Shown piece by piece: positions 43,619 through 53,876 of a stretch of 64,000 bases of DNA. The position numbers and the translations under genes were made by a program. The notes beneath the pieces are model-generated. The model was given only the letters and a program-made list of their open reading frames with translations. It had not been told where the DNA came from and did no database searches. The DNA is from Nesterenkonia sp. PF2B19. GTDB lineage: Bacteria; Actinomycetota; Actinomycetes; Actinomycetales; Micrococcaceae. Position 1 is the first letter of the stretch, and the number at the start of each line of letters is the position of its first letter. The stretch spans positions 1-64,000 of the forward strand of contig NZ_MDSS02000002.1 of assembly GCF_001758425.2 (NCBI RefSeq), written 5' to 3'.

Positions 43619-45342
43619 CAGATACCTGCCTTGTCCTTCTGATCAGCGGGACCGAACACCTTGCCAGCTGGCGTGTGCAGGCTGTGGCGGTCGGAGAGCT
43701 CCGGGTGGTGCAGGTCCAGCGCGGGGCGCTCGGACCGGATCCGCGGCAACGAATAGAAGTTGTGCCGCGGAGGCGGGCAGGACGTCGCCCACTCCAGGGA
43801 TCCGCCGAAGCCCCACGGGTCGTCCACGTGGACCTTGCGGCCCTTGCGGTGCGTGATCCAGACGTTCCAGAAGAACGGAATCAGGGACGCCCCGAGGATC
43901 ATCGAGAAGACCGTGGAGAACTGGTTCATGGCGGTGAAGCCGTCCTCGACCAGGTAGTCGGCGTACCGACGAGGCATGCCCATCACGCCGAGCCAGTGCT
44001 GGATCATGAACGTCCCGTGGAAGCCGATGAACAGCATCCAGAAGTTGATCTTGCCCAGACGCTCGTTGAGCATCTTTCCGGTCCACTTGGGCCACCAGAA
44101 GTAGAATCCGGCGAACATCGCGAACACCACCGTGCCGAAGACCACGTAGTGGAAGTGCGCCACCACGAAGTAGGTGTCGGAGAGGTGGAAGTCCAGAGGC
44201 GGTGAGGCCAGGATGATGCCGGTCAGACCGCCGAAGAGGAAGGTCACCAGGAACCCGAGGCTCCAGAGCATCGGGGTCTCGAACGTGATGGACCCTCGCC
44301 ACATGGTCCCGATCCAGTTGAAGAACTTCACTCCGGTGGGCACGGCGATGAGCATGGTCATCAGCGCGAAGAACGGCAGCATGACCGCACCGGTCACATA
44401 CATGTGGTGCGCCCAGACGGTCACCGACAGCGCCGCGATGGCGATCGTGGCGTAGACCAGACCCTTGTATCCGAAGATCGGCTTGCGGCTGAAGACCGGC
44501 AGGATCTCCGAGATGATCCCGAAGAACGGCAGCGCGATGATGTAGACCTCAGGGTGCCCGAAGAACCAGAACAGGTGCTGCCACAGGATGGCGCCGCCCG
44601 ACTCCGGATCGAAGATGTGCCCGCCGAAGCGACGGTCCAGCCCCAGGCCGAAGAGTGCAGCGGCCAGCGGGGGGAACGCCATGAGGATCAGGATCGCGGT
44701 GATCAGGGTGTTCCAGGTGAAGATCGGCATGCGCCACATGGTCATGCCGGGAGCACGCATGCAGATGATCGTGGTGATGAAGTTGACACCACCCATGATG
44801 GTCCCGAAGCCGGACAGCGCCAGGCCGAAGACCCAGAGATCCCCACCCACACCGGGCGAGTAGGTGGTGTCCGACAGCGGCGCGTAGGCGAACCAGCCGA
44901 AGGACGCAGCCCCCTGCGGGGTCAGGAAGCCGGAGACGGCGATCAACGACCCGAAGAGGAAGAACCAGAACGCCAGGGCGTTGAGCCGGGGGAACGCGAC
45001 GTCGGGTGCGCCGATCTGCAGCGGCATGATGACGTTGGCGAAACCGGCGAACAGCGGCGTGGCGAACATCAGCAGCATCACCGTGCCATGCATGGTGAAC
45101 AGCTGGTTGTACTGCTCCTTGGTCTGCAGCAGCTGCATGCCGGGCTCGAAGAGCTCCGCGCGGATGATCAGCGCCATCACGCCGCCGATGCAGAAAAACA
45201 GGAAGGAGGCGATCAGATACATGTACCCGATCGTCTTGTGGTCGGTCGTCGTCAGCCAGTTGACGACGATGCGCCCCTTCGACCGGGGTACGACGCGCGA
45301 CTCGACCGCGCGTTCGTCAGCGGTGTATTCATAGGTCGCCAC
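43618..45342 (-). CDS. ctaD: Cytochrome c oxidase subunit I
   Basis: 574 aa, twelve membrane helices. Heme a ligand in [12 protein letters not shown] near residue 77, CuB/Tyr motif [16 protein letters not shown] near residue 253, CuB His pair in [10 protein letters not shown] near residue 305 and heme His residues in [11 protein letters not shown] near residue 386. Reduces oxygen to water and pumps protons. The GTG at 45342 lies two bases past the ctaC stop; further upstream the frame is only antisense-like extension. Confidence 0.97.
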   Translation of the reverse strand: MATYEYTADERAVESRVVPRSKGRIVVNWLTTTDHKTIGYMYLIASFLFFCIGGVMALIIRAELFEPGMQLLQTKEQYNQLFTMHGTVMLLMFATPLFAGFANVIMPLQIGAPDVAFPRLNALAFWFFLFGSLIAVSGFLTPQGAASFGWFAYAPLSDTTYSPGVGGDLWVFGLALSGFGTIMGGVNFITTIICMRAPGMTMWRMPIFTWNTLITAILILMAFPPLAAALFGLGLDRRFGGHIFDPESGGAILWQHLFWFFGHPEVYIIALPFFGIISEILPVFSRKPIFGYKGLVYATIAIAALSVTVWAHHMYVTGAVMLPFFALMTMLIAVPTGVKFFNWIGTMWRGSITFETPMLWSLGFLVTFLFGGLTGIILASPPLDFHLSDTYFVVAHFHYVVFGTVVFAMFAGFYFWWPKWTGKMLNERLGKINFWMLFIGFHGTFMIQHWLGVMGMPRRYADYLVEDGFTAMNQFSTVFSMILGASLIPFFWNVWITHRKGRKVHVDDPWGFGGSLEWATSCPPPRHNFYSLPRIRSERPALDLHHPELSDRHSLHTPAGKVFGPADQKDKAGI

Positions 45343-45344
45343 GA

Positions 45345-46214
45345 TCAGTCCCCTTCGGTCGCGGTCACGTCGTCGTGAAGGTTGATGTTGCGGTCGTACT
45401 CGTCGCCCAGGTGGCCCTCGGGCAGAGTCTGCAGGTAGTCGCGGAACTCCTGCTCGGAGACGACCTCCACGTTGAACAGCATCTCGGAGTGGTACTCGCC
45501 GCAGAGCTCGGCGCACTTGCCGTCGAAGCTGCCCTCCTCCTGAGGAGTCAGGTGGATCTCGGTGGTGCGTCCGGGGATCATGTCGCGCTTCTGCAGGAAG
45601 GCGGGGATCCAGAACGAGTGAATGACATCGCGGGAGTTCAGCTCGAACGTCACGGACTGGTCGACCGGGAGGTACAGGGTCGGCAGCGTGTCACGCACGC
45701 CGTCCTCACCGGTGAGGTGGGCCTGGGTGCCGGCGAAGTAGCGCTCGTCGCCGTCATAGCTGTAGTTGAAGTCCCAGGCCCACTGCTTGCCCCGGACGTC
45801 GACGACGAGGTCCGGGTCCTCGTTCGGCTCGTCCACGGAGCGCTGCACCTGGTCGGTGTAGAAGAACAGGACGCCCACCATGACCAGCGGCACGATGGTG
45901 TACATGATCTCGAGCGGGATGTTGTACGCCAGCTGGCGCGGGTAGCCCGTCTCACCCTTGCGACGCCGGTAGGCCACCATGCACCACAGCATGAGGCCCC
46001 ACGTCAGCAGACCGACAGCCAGAGCTGCGATCCAGGAGTTGACCCACAGGTCGGTCAATTCAGCAGTGTTGCTGGTGGTCTCACGGCTGCCGGGGAGCCA
46101 GCCACGCTGGACCTGCTCCGAACAGCCGGTCAGCACCAGTGCCGCCGCGGTGGCCAGCACCATCCCTTTGACGGCGCGCTGGCCTCGGCTGCCGGTTCGT
46201 TTCTGCGAACTCAC
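45345..46214 (-). CDS. ctaC: Cytochrome c oxidase subunit II
   Basis: 289 aa from the GTG at 46214 with GGAAGGG upstream; a longer frame adds 44 unlikely residues. Lipoprotein signal [12 protein letters not shown] (lipobox near residue 30), two membrane helices near residues 53-75 and 92-113, and the periplasmic-side cupredoxin domain with CuA ligands: His in [10 protein letters not shown] and [12 protein letters not shown] near residue 243. Accepts electrons from QcrC. First gene of ctaC-ctaD-ctaF. Confidence 0.97.
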   Translation of the reverse strand: MSSQKRTGSRGQRAVKGMVLATAAALVLTGCSEQVQRGWLPGSRETTSNTAELTDLWVNSWIAALAVGLLTWGLMLWCMVAYRRRKGETGYPRQLAYNIPLEIMYTIVPLVMVGVLFFYTDQVQRSVDEPNEDPDLVVDVRGKQWAWDFNYSYDGDERYFAGTQAHLTGEDGVRDTLPTLYLPVDQSVTFELNSRDVIHSFWIPAFLQKRDMIPGRTTEIHLTPQEEGSFDGKCAELCGEYHSEMLFNVEVVSEQEFRDYLQTLPEGHLGDEYDRNINLHDDVTATEGD

Positions 46215-46337
46215 AGACGGCCCTTCCTCTTCCTCGGTGTGCGAATGCGATCGGCACGTTATGGGGCCGCCCTGGGGACTGCTGGTCGCACGGGGACGAG
46301 CTGCGCTGGACGGCCTTGGACGCTTCGACGACAAGAT

Positions 46338-46354
46338 TACTACCAACTGTAGTA
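46338..46354 (-). promoter_or_regulatory. Dyad A: TACTAC-N5-GTAGTA at the ctaC promoter
   Basis: Perfect six-base arms around five bases. It abuts the candidate ctaC -10 box and would sit in the -10/-35 spacer, a classic operator position. The TACTAC/GTAGTA arms are reminiscent of BlaI/MecI/CopY-type operators, but that resemblance is from memory. Confidence 0.5.
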
Positions 46355-46449
46355 GTTCGCCCCCCGCCCGCCGCGGCTATGACACGGCGGGAACCGCTGT
46401 GACCGCCGTCAGCATCCTCCGGAGGCCTCCGTGGTGACCAGGGCAGATG

Positions 46450-46505
46450 CACGAGAACTCCGCTTCTACGCCGCGTAGAAACGCGGGAGAGGCGGAGTTC
46501 TCGTG
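46450..46505. repeat. Nested inverted repeat between ctaC and erpA
   Basis: Outer arms cacgagaactccgc (46450-46463) and gcggagttctcgtg (46492-46505), perfect over 14 bases. Immediately inside the left arm is a second hairpin, ttctacg-ccg-cgtagaa. It may act as a terminator for erpA, 240 bp away, or as a protein-binding structure. Confidence 0.75.
46464..46480. promoter_or_regulatory. Dyad B: TTCTAC-N5-GTAGAA inside the nested inverted repeat
   Basis: Perfect six-base arms around gccgc, 250 bases upstream of ctaC. Same CTAC-N5-GTAG spacing as dyads A and C. Confidence 0.5.
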
Positions 46506-46634
46506 AGCTCGGAGACGACGATCGGCACAGCCATCTGTGACGTCCCGCCGTGTCGTGAATATGACGCCGATGTCGGCATCGCCCGCCCGCCTGCTGATCG
46601 GTCAGTCGATCCGACGTGGCTCAGGCGCGTCGCG

Positions 46635-46666
46635 CAGTGGAAGGAGTCGCCGCAGGCGCAGGAGCC
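46635..46666. repeat. 32-bp duplicate of the erpA 3' end
   Basis: Identical to 46748-46779, the last codons of erpA (encoding GSCACGDSFH). The copies are 113 bp apart in direct orientation. In the same frame this copy is not preceded by other HesB motifs. Confidence 0.8.
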
Positions 46667-46746
46667 CGTTCGGCCGACGTCCGCACCGCGCTGGCGCGCG
46701 GCCCGGGTCCCTGCGGCCTCTCTTACACGGAGTCTCCTGCGCAGTC

Positions 46747-47154
46747 TCAGTGGAAGGAGTCGCCGCAGGCGCAGGAGCCTCCGGCGTTCGGGTTGTCGAT
46801 CGTGAAGCCCTGCTTGGAGATGGAGTCCTCGAAGTCGATCGTGGCGCCCTCCAGGTACGGCACGCTCATCTTGTCGACCACGACCTGTACGCCGCCGAAC
46901 TCACGCAGCGCGTCACCGTCGAGGAGGCGCTCGTCGAAGTACAGCTGGTAGATCAGGCCCGAGCAGCCGCCGGGCTGCACGGCCACACGCAGGCGCAGGT
47001 CCTGACGGCCCTCCTGCTCGAGCAGCGAAGCGACCTTCTGGGCGGCCGTCTCGGTCAGCTCGACCTGGTGAGGCTTGTGCCCCTCCACGGTTCCTGCGAT
47101 CTCCTGGGCCTCCGGAGCGGCCTCCGCGGTGGTGTCCTGGGTGGGAGTGGTCAT
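46747..47154 (-). CDS. erpA: A-type iron-sulfur carrier (ErpA/HesB family)
   Basis: 135 aa from the ATG at 47154 with GGAAGAGG upstream. The three cluster-binding cysteines are present: Cys64 in PGGCSGL, and Cys128 and Cys130 in GSCACGDSFH at the C-terminus. Delivers Fe-S clusters to target proteins; a Rieske protein is encoded nearby, and this family commonly adjoins ctaC in actinobacteria. The final 32 bp are duplicated downstream. Confidence 0.92.
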   Translation of the reverse strand: MTTPTQDTTAEAAPEAQEIAGTVEGHKPHQVELTETAAQKVASLLEQEGRQDLRLRVAVQPGGCSGLIYQLYFDERLLDGDALREFGGVQVVVDKMSVPYLEGATIDFEDSISKQGFTIDNPNAGGSCACGDSFH

Positions 47155-47247
47155 CCGTGCACCTCTTCCGATCTCGACGGGTGTCGGTCTGGGTCGGTCT
47201 CTGGGTCTCACCGTATCAACGCCGGAGGAGTCCGCGATCATTCCCGG

Positions 47248-47253
47248 TAGACT
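47248..47253 (+). promoter_or_regulatory. Candidate -10 box (TAGACT) for leaderless DUF3043 gene
   Basis: TAGACT six bases upstream of the GTG at 47260. Confidence 0.5.
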
Positions 47254-47259
47254 GGCACG

Positions 47260-47862
47260 GTGCTAGGACGAAAGAAGAAGCAGCAGGAAGAGGCCGAGGC
47301 CGCCCACCGCGACGCCGAACAGGCCGAGCAGGAGGCGCACAAGCGCCTCCCCCAGCCCAAGGGGCAGCCCACGCCCCGGCGGAAGGACCAGGTGGCCGCA
47401 AGGAAGCGCCCACTGGTGCCGGACGACCGACGCGCCGCCAAGCAGGCCCAGCGCGAGCACATGCGCCAGCTGCGGGAGAAGCAGCGCGTGGCCATGGAGA
47501 CTGGCGACGAGCGCTACTTGCCTGTGCGGGACCGGGGCCCCCAGCGCCGATTCGTGCGGGACTGGATCGACGCCCGCACCGGGGTCGGCGAGTGGATGCT
47601 GATCGTGGTGCTGCTGTTCCTCTTCGTCTCCCTCGCCGTGCCTGAGCAGATGCGCATCATCATGAGCCAGTTCCTGTGGCTGCTGGTGCTCGTGGTGCTC
47701 ATCGAATGCTGGTGGGTGGCCCGCAGCGTGCGCCGGAAGATCGAAGAGCGCTTCGGGGAGAAGGAGAAGGGGATCCGCTTCTACGCCATCATGCGCGCAC
47801 TGCAGATCCGCCGTCTGCGCCTCCCCAAGCCGCTGGTCAGCCGCGGCGAGTTTCCCGCCTGA
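47260..47862 (+). CDS. DUF3043 membrane protein
   Basis: 200 aa. A highly charged N-terminal half (Lys/Glu/Gln rich, residues 1-95), the motif YLPVRDRGPQRRFVRDWIDAR near residues 87-107 (in two parts: YLPVRDRGPQRR, FVRDWIDAR), two membrane helices near residues 112-128 and 136-154, and a basic tail. Function unknown; conserved near ctaC/erpA in actinobacteria. Its 3' end overlaps the convergent pyrD by 26 bp. Confidence 0.88.
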   Translation: MLGRKKKQQEEAEAAHRDAEQAEQEAHKRLPQPKGQPTPRRKDQVAARKRPLVPDDRRAAKQAQREHMRQLREKQRVAMETGDERYLPVRDRGPQRRFVRDWIDARTGVGEWMLIVVLLFLFVSLAVPEQMRIIMSQFLWLLVLVVLIECWWVARSVRRKIEERFGEKEKGIRFYAIMRALQIRRLRLPKPLVSRGEFPA

Positions 47863-49054
47863 GGCGTTCCGGCGCCATCGCGGCCAGTCCACGGTTGATG
47901 CGCCGGACCCACAGCGGTCCCTGATAGATGAAGGCGCTGTAGCCCTGCACCAGGTCCGCGCCGTGCCGGAGCCGCTGGGCGACGTCCTCGGCGCTGACCA
48001 CTCCCCCGACGGAGATCACCGTGGTCTCCTCCGGCAGACGCTCACGCAGCCGACGCAGCACCTCGACGGAGCGTGCGGCGAGCACCGGCCCGCTCAGTCC
48101 GCCCGCCCCGGCCTTCTCGACCGCCTGGCGCGACGAGCGGAGCCCTTCCCGGGAGATCGTCGTGTTGGTGGCGATGACGCCGTCGAGCCCCAGATCCGCC
48201 ACGAGGTCGGCGACGGCGTCGACGTCCTCGTCAGCCAGGTCCGGCGCGATCTTCACCAGCAGCGGCACGTGACGCCGGGCTACGGAGTCAGCTTCCCGTC
48301 CGACGGCCTCAAGGAGCGGGCGCAGCGCTTCGATGTCCTGCAGCTGGCGCAGACCCGGGGTGTTCGGCGAGGACACATTGACCACCAGATAGTCGGCCAC
48401 CGGCGCCAGCCGGCGAGCAGACAGCAGGTAGTCCTCCACTGCATCCTCGAGTGGGACGACTTTCGTCTTGCCGATGTTCACCCCCACCACGGGAGCGTGC
48501 CTCCCAGCGGACTTCAGGTTCTCGATCCGATGACGCACATCGTCGAGTCTCCCCCGGACCACCTCGGCGCCGTCGTTGTTGAAGCCCATGCGATTGATCA
48601 GGGCACGGTCCTGCAGGAGCCGGAACAGCCGGGGCCGAGCGTTCCCTGACTGCGCCTGGGCCGTCACGGTGCCGATCTCCACATGTCCGAAGCCCAGGGC
48701 CGCCAGCGGCAGCACCGCCACGGCTCCCTTGTCGAAGCCTGCGGCCAGGCCGAAGGGCGACGGCCAGCGGCGTCCCAGGACGTGGCGCTCCAGCTCGGGC
48801 GCTGGCCGAGTGGCCTTCTCCAGCAGGCGGGTGGCCCCCAGCGACTCCGCGAGGCGCAGCCCACGGACCACCAGGTGATGCGCATCTTCGGGGTCCATGC
48901 GGGAGAACACCCGGCGGAACAGGAACGAGTACAGCGGATCCGGGGCCTCGGCCGCGGTGGCCGCGCGTCGCGCGGCCCGAGTGGGTTCCGAGGGCGTGGC
49001 GGCGGAGGGGGCGGATGCTGCGGGATTCTCAGCGGCGATGTTCTCTCCAGGCAT
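47837..49054 (-). CDS. pyrD: Dihydroorotate dehydrogenase (quinone), class 2
   Basis: 405 aa. An N-terminal Ala-rich tail, then the class 2 membrane-associating helices (YSFLFRRVFSRMDPEDAHH). FMN barrel motifs: GLAAGFDKGA near residue 100, GFGHVEIGTVT near residue 121, and the active-site VVNVSSPNTPGLR with catalytic Ser near residue 225. C-terminal VISVGGVVSAEDVAQRL. Fourth step of UMP synthesis, outside the pyr operon as usual. TAGGAT and AGGA both precede the ATG, so leaderless or weakly led. Confidence 0.95.
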   Translation of the reverse strand: MPGENIAAENPAASAPSAATPSEPTRAARRAATAAEAPDPLYSFLFRRVFSRMDPEDAHHLVVRGLRLAESLGATRLLEKATRPAPELERHVLGRRWPSPFGLAAGFDKGAVAVLPLAALGFGHVEIGTVTAQAQSGNARPRLFRLLQDRALINRMGFNNDGAEVVRGRLDDVRHRIENLKSAGRHAPVVGVNIGKTKVVPLEDAVEDYLLSARRLAPVADYLVVNVSSPNTPGLRQLQDIEALRPLLEAVGREADSVARRHVPLLVKIAPDLADEDVDAVADLVADLGLDGVIATNTTISREGLRSSRQAVEKAGAGGLSGPVLAARSVEVLRRLRERLPEETTVISVGGVVSAEDVAQRLRHGADLVQGYSAFIYQGPLWVRRINRGLAAMAPERLRRETRRG

Positions 49055-49128
49055 GTTCCTATCCTATGTCGGCCACCGCGCAGGACGGACCCCCTCAAGC
49101 TCGGCGGCGCATGTCAGCGGCGGCTCCC

Positions 49129-49134
49129 TAAGAT
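49129..49134 (+). promoter_or_regulatory. Candidate -10 box (TAAGAT) for leaderless hydrolase gene
   Basis: TAAGAT six bases upstream of the ATG at 49141. Confidence 0.45.
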
Positions 49135-49140
49135 GGTGGA

Positions 49141-50316
49141 ATGGCGCACACGCACGACACAGCACCACACGACACAGCACCACACGACACAGCACCACAC
49201 GACTCAGCACCGCACGACTCTTCGCCCGACCCCTCCCTCGGGTCCGAGGGCCTGATGGAGGACGCTCCGGACGGAGACTGGGTTCCCGACATCCTGCCGG
49301 GATGTGTCAGGCGCACCCTGCCGCTGGGCGAGGACGAGGAGGGACCGCTCAGCGCCACGCTGGTCCGTTACGACGGAGCCCCCAAACACGACACCGCCCA
49401 TGACACCGCCCACGACGGCGGTCCGCTCGCGCCGGTGCTGCACCTGCACGGCTGGTCCGACTACTTCTACAACACTCCGCTGGCCCGCTGCTTCGCCGCC
49501 GCGGGTCGGCCCTTCTACGCGCTGGACCTCCGCCGCTACGGACGCAGCCTGCGCCGCTGGCAGACTCCGGGGTACATCGATGACCTCGTCGAATACGACG
49601 CCGACCTCGAATCCGCCCTGGAGGTCATCCGGTCCGAGCATCCTCAGGCCCCGGCACCCCTGATCCACGGCCACTCGACCGGCGGACTCGTCGCCGCACT
49701 GTGGGCGCACCGGCACCCCGGCCGCGCCTCGGGCCTGATCCTCAACAGTCCGTGGCTGGAGCTGCCCGGCGATGCGGCCGCACGGGCCGCCGTCGAAGGT
49801 CTGCTCGCGCCGCTGAGCCATCTGAATCCCCGGCGCCCGCTGCGGCTGCCGCGGGTGGACAACTACTGGCAGTCCCTCTCGGACCAGGCCCACGGAGAGT
49901 GGAGCCTGCACCCGCTCTGGCGGCCCCGTCAGTCCTTTCCCATGCCGGCCGGATGGCTGCGTGCAGTCCTGGCGGGGCACCGTCAGGTCCACGACGGGCT
50001 CGACGTCCAGGAGCCGGTGCTGGTGCTGCTGTCGACTCAGACGGTGTACAGCCGCCAATGGAAGGATCAGCTGCGCGAGTCCGATATCGTCCTGGATGTG
50101 GAGCTGCTGGCGCGCCGTTCCGTCCGGCTGGGCGGCCGCGTCACCGTGGTGCGACTCGCCCGGGCGATGCACGACGTCTTCGCCTCTCCCGAACCGGTCC
50201 GGCTGCAGGCCTTCGACGAGGTGCGCCGGTGGCTGCGGGCCTACGCCCCGGAAGCCGAGTCGGCCGACCCCGCCGATCCTGCCGAGGGGGCCACCCGGTC
50301 CACGGCCGCACCGTAG
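49141..50316 (+). CDS. Alpha/beta hydrolase (lysophospholipase-like) with His-Asp repeat N-terminus
   Basis: 391 aa. The first 30 residues are an APHDT pentapeptide repeat; a second HDTA repeat lies near residue 82. The hydrolase core starts [20 protein letters not shown] near residue 98, with nucleophile elbow [17 protein letters not shown] (Ser near residue 180), [10 protein letters not shown], and a likely catalytic His in [15 protein letters not shown] near residue 344. Monoglyceride lipase or lysophospholipase-type enzymes are the nearest match; substrate unknown. The 3' end overlaps convergent uppS by 76 bp. Confidence 0.85.
   Translation: MAHTHDTAPHDTAPHDTAPHDSAPHDSSPDPSLGSEGLMEDAPDGDWVPDILPGCVRRTLPLGEDEEGPLSATLVRYDGAPKHDTAHDTAHDGGPLAPVLHLHGWSDYFYNTPLARCFAAAGRPFYALDLRRYGRSLRRWQTPGYIDDLVEYDADLESALEVIRSEHPQAPAPLIHGHSTGGLVAALWAHRHPGRASGLILNSPWLELPGDAAARAAVEGLLAPLSHLNPRRPLRLPRVDNYWQSLSDQAHGEWSLHPLWRPRQSFPMPAGWLRAVLAGHRQVHDGLDVQEPVLVLLSTQTVYSRQWKDQLRESDIVLDVELLARRSVRLGGRVTVVRLARAMHDVFASPEPVRLQAFDEVRRWLRAYAPEAESADPADPAEGATRSTAAP
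49153..49227. repeat. 15-bp tandem repeat, about 5 units, at the hydrolase start
   Basis: Unit cacgacacagcacca, three exact copies then diverged ones, encoding the APHDT/S pentapeptide. A short 12-bp relative (cacgacaccgcc) encodes HDTA near 49387-49420. Confidence 0.88.
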
Positions 50317-51086
50317 CGGCGATCCCGTTGAGCATAGAGCTCGATGGCATGCCACAGCGTGGTGCGGTCCACATCGGGCCACAGCACATCGAGAAAGACC
50401 ATCTCGGCATAGGCGGACTGCCACAGCAGGAAGTTCGAGATGCGCTGCTCCCCCGAGCTCCGCAGGAAGAGGTCCACGTCCGGCAGATCGGGCTCGTCCA
50501 GGTGCGCCGCGATGGTGGATTCGCGGATGCGGGCCGGATTCAGCTCCCCTGCGGCGACCTTCTCGGCGATGCGCCGTACACCGTCGGTGATCTCGGCCCG
50601 GCCTCCGTAGTTCACGCACATCGTCAGAGTGCACCGGTCGTTGCCCCGGGTCTGCTCCTCGGCGGCCTCCAGCTCCTTGATCACCGAGCGCCACAGCCGC
50701 GGGCGCCTCCCGTTCCACCGGATGCGCACGCCCCAATCGTGCAGGACGTCCCGCTGGCGACGCAGCGCGTCCCGCGAGTAGTTCATGAGGAAGCGCACCT
50801 CCTCTGGCGAGCGGCGCCAGTTCTCCGTGGAGAAGCCATAGACGGAGACATGCTCGACGCCGATCTCCACCGCTCCCGCCATGACCTCCATCAGCGAGGC
50901 CTCGCCGGCCCGGTGGCCGTCAGTGCGCGGCAGTCCGCGCTGGTTCGCCCACCGTCCGTTGCCGTCCATGACGACGGCCACGTGACGGGGGATCAGTTCT
51001 GTCGGCAGCGTCGGAGGTCGTGCGCCGTCGCGATGGGGCCAGGGGTCCGAGTACGGGCGCCGGGCGGCGCTGCGCTGTGAAGCCAT
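50241..51086 (-). CDS. uppS: Isoprenyl (undecaprenyl/decaprenyl) diphosphate synthase
   Basis: Makes the lipid carrier for cell-wall synthesis. 281 aa from the ATG at 51086; ATG 51095 and GTG 51101 (overlapping the recO stop) are alternatives. cis-Prenyltransferase motifs: [17 protein letters not shown] near residues 34-50 with the catalytic Asp, [16 protein letters not shown] near residue 88 and the [19 protein letters not shown] region near residue 214. Chain length of the product cannot be read. Follows recO closely. Confidence 0.94.
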   Translation of the reverse strand: MASQRSAARRPYSDPWPHRDGARPPTLPTELIPRHVAVVMDGNGRWANQRGLPRTDGHRAGEASLMEVMAGAVEIGVEHVSVYGFSTENWRRSPEEVRFLMNYSRDALRRQRDVLHDWGVRIRWNGRRPRLWRSVIKELEAAEEQTRGNDRCTLTMCVNYGGRAEITDGVRRIAEKVAAGELNPARIRESTIAAHLDEPDLPDVDLFLRSSGEQRISNFLLWQSAYAEMVFLDVLWPDVDRTTLWHAIELYAQRDRRYGAAVDRVAPSAGSAGSADSASGA

Positions 51087-51097
51087 GGACTCCATTA

Positions 51098-51835
51098 TCA
51101 CCCGAGCGAGCTGAGTCTCCGCTCCAGATGATGCTGGACGTAGCTGGTCACCACGGAGGAGGCCTCATGACGTGCCTCCGGAGCGGCCGCCGATGCGCTC
51201 TGCCACGATCCGTGCTGCAGCGCGTGGAGCAGATCCGTGGTCGCCGGAGCCAGAGTCCGCGTCCCGGGCGGACGACAGTCCGGGCAGACCGGCCCCCCGA
51301 GGCCCGCATGGAACCCCGGCTGGGGGCCGGGCCGGCCGCAGGCCACACAGGCGGTCCAGGTCACAGCCCATCCGGCGGTGCTCAGAGCCCTCAGAAGATA
51401 GGAGTTCAGCACCAGGTCCGGAGCGTGCACCCCACGGGCCAGGGCAGAGAGCGCCCCGTGCAGCAGCCGGAACTGCGGCCGACTGTCCTCGGGATCAGAC
51501 TCGGTCAGCCGTTCGGCCGCCTCCGCCATGACGTGCGCGCTGGTGTACTTCTCATAGTCGGCGACGATCATCGCCCCATACGCGCCCTTCGACACGGCCT
51601 GCGTGACGATGTCCAGGCTGCGCCCATGGACGAGCTGCACGTCGGCCACCATGAACGGCTCCAGGGTGGCGCCGAACTTCGACGACGTCCGGCGCACACC
51701 CTTGGCCACGCCGCGCACCAGACCGTGCTCGGCGGTGAGCATCGTGATGATGCGGTCCGCCTCCCCCAGGTTGCGGGTGCGCAGGATCAGGGCGTTGTCG
51801 CGATAGCTGCGCGAGGCGAAGGTCGATCCGGCCAC
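51098..51835 (-). CDS. recO: DNA repair protein RecO
   Basis: 245 aa. N-terminal OB-fold [20 protein letters not shown] near residues 10-29, the loop [17 protein letters not shown] near residue 45, a helical core and a zinc-like Cys set CVACGRPG plus CPDCRPPG near residues 172-195. Loads RecA with RecR. The GTG start lies six bases after TAGACT, whose first three bases are the leuA stop codon, so recO may have its own leaderless promoter. Confidence 0.95.
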   Translation of the reverse strand: MAGSTFASRSYRDNALILRTRNLGEADRIITMLTAEHGLVRGVAKGVRRTSSKFGATLEPFMVADVQLVHGRSLDIVTQAVSKGAYGAMIVADYEKYTSAHVMAEAAERLTESDPEDSRPQFRLLHGALSALARGVHAPDLVLNSYLLRALSTAGWAVTWTACVACGRPGPQPGFHAGLGGPVCPDCRPPGTRTLAPATTDLLHALQHGSWQSASAAAPEARHEASSVVTSYVQHHLERRLSSLG

Positions 51836-51844
51836 GGATCGAGT

Positions 51845-53590
<1,746 letters not shown>

Positions 53591-53631
53591 TCATCCTTGG
53601 GTCGAGAGAGTGCGGTCGAGAAGCCGAGGCG

Positions 53632-53648
53632 CCGGTCAGCAGGACCGG
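53632..53648 (-). promoter_or_regulatory. Hairpin in the leuA leader
   Basis: Perfect six-base arms ccggtc and gaccgg around five bases, between the leader peptide stop and leuA. Could be part of an attenuator, but no T-run is present. Confidence 0.4.
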
Positions 53649-53679
53649 GGTATGAGACTCCGCAACGGGGTTCGGCTCG

Positions 53680-53781
53680 TCAGGATGCTGCGCCGTGGAT
53701 GATGTGCTGCACGCGCGACAGCTGGTCCCCGCTGCGGCGGAGAAGCTGTAGTAGTCGCGGTGCGGTCGTGAAGGTCAGCAC
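53680..53781 (-). CDS. Putative leuA leader peptide (33 aa)
   Basis: GTG start at 53781. The peptide has the run RLLQLLRR at residues 9-16; the first two Leu codons are CTA CTA, rare in this GC-rich sequence, then CTT and CTC. It lies just upstream of leuA and ends 92 bp before it. A TAGCGT box seven bases before the GTG suggests a leaderless transcript. Ribosome stalling at rare Leu codons would be the usual attenuation logic. Homologous short leader peptides are known before leuA in other actinobacteria. Confidence 0.65.
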   Translation of the reverse strand: MLTFTTAPRLLQLLRRSGDQLSRVQHIIHGAAS

Positions 53782-53788
53782 GTCTCTC

Positions 53789-53794
53789 ACGCTA
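53789..53794 (-). promoter_or_regulatory. Candidate -10 box (TAGCGT) of the leuA leader transcript
   Basis: TAGCGT seven bases upstream of the leader peptide GTG. Confidence 0.45.
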
Positions 53795-53876
53795 GCACGT
53801 CATCTGCGCGCTGCCCATGACCTGACGCCGGACGTTCCAGAGTATGGACCGGCCGGACGCCTGGTGCCCCGGGCCT

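Larger units (their letters stand above)
46216..46746. other. 530-bp gap between ctaC and erpA
   Basis: No gene is convincing here. It holds, in order: the ctaC leader and a candidate TAATCT -10 box (46334-46339), dyad A, a nested inverted repeat with dyad B, and a 32-bp copy of the erpA 3' end. Short open frames exist on both strands but lack family motifs. Confidence 0.6.

Noticed and set aside
46450-46505. Insertion-sequence terminal repeats
   Set aside because: The arms enclose only 28 bp, there is no transposase and no target duplication.
46503-46805. Small plus-strand open frames overlapping the erpA end
   Set aside because: No motif, antisense to erpA, and most of the sequence is the duplicated erpA 3' end and low-complexity Arg/Ser.
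49153-49227. Possible CRISPR-like repeat
   Set aside because: Units are contiguous 15-bp copies with no spacers and are in frame inside a protein gene.
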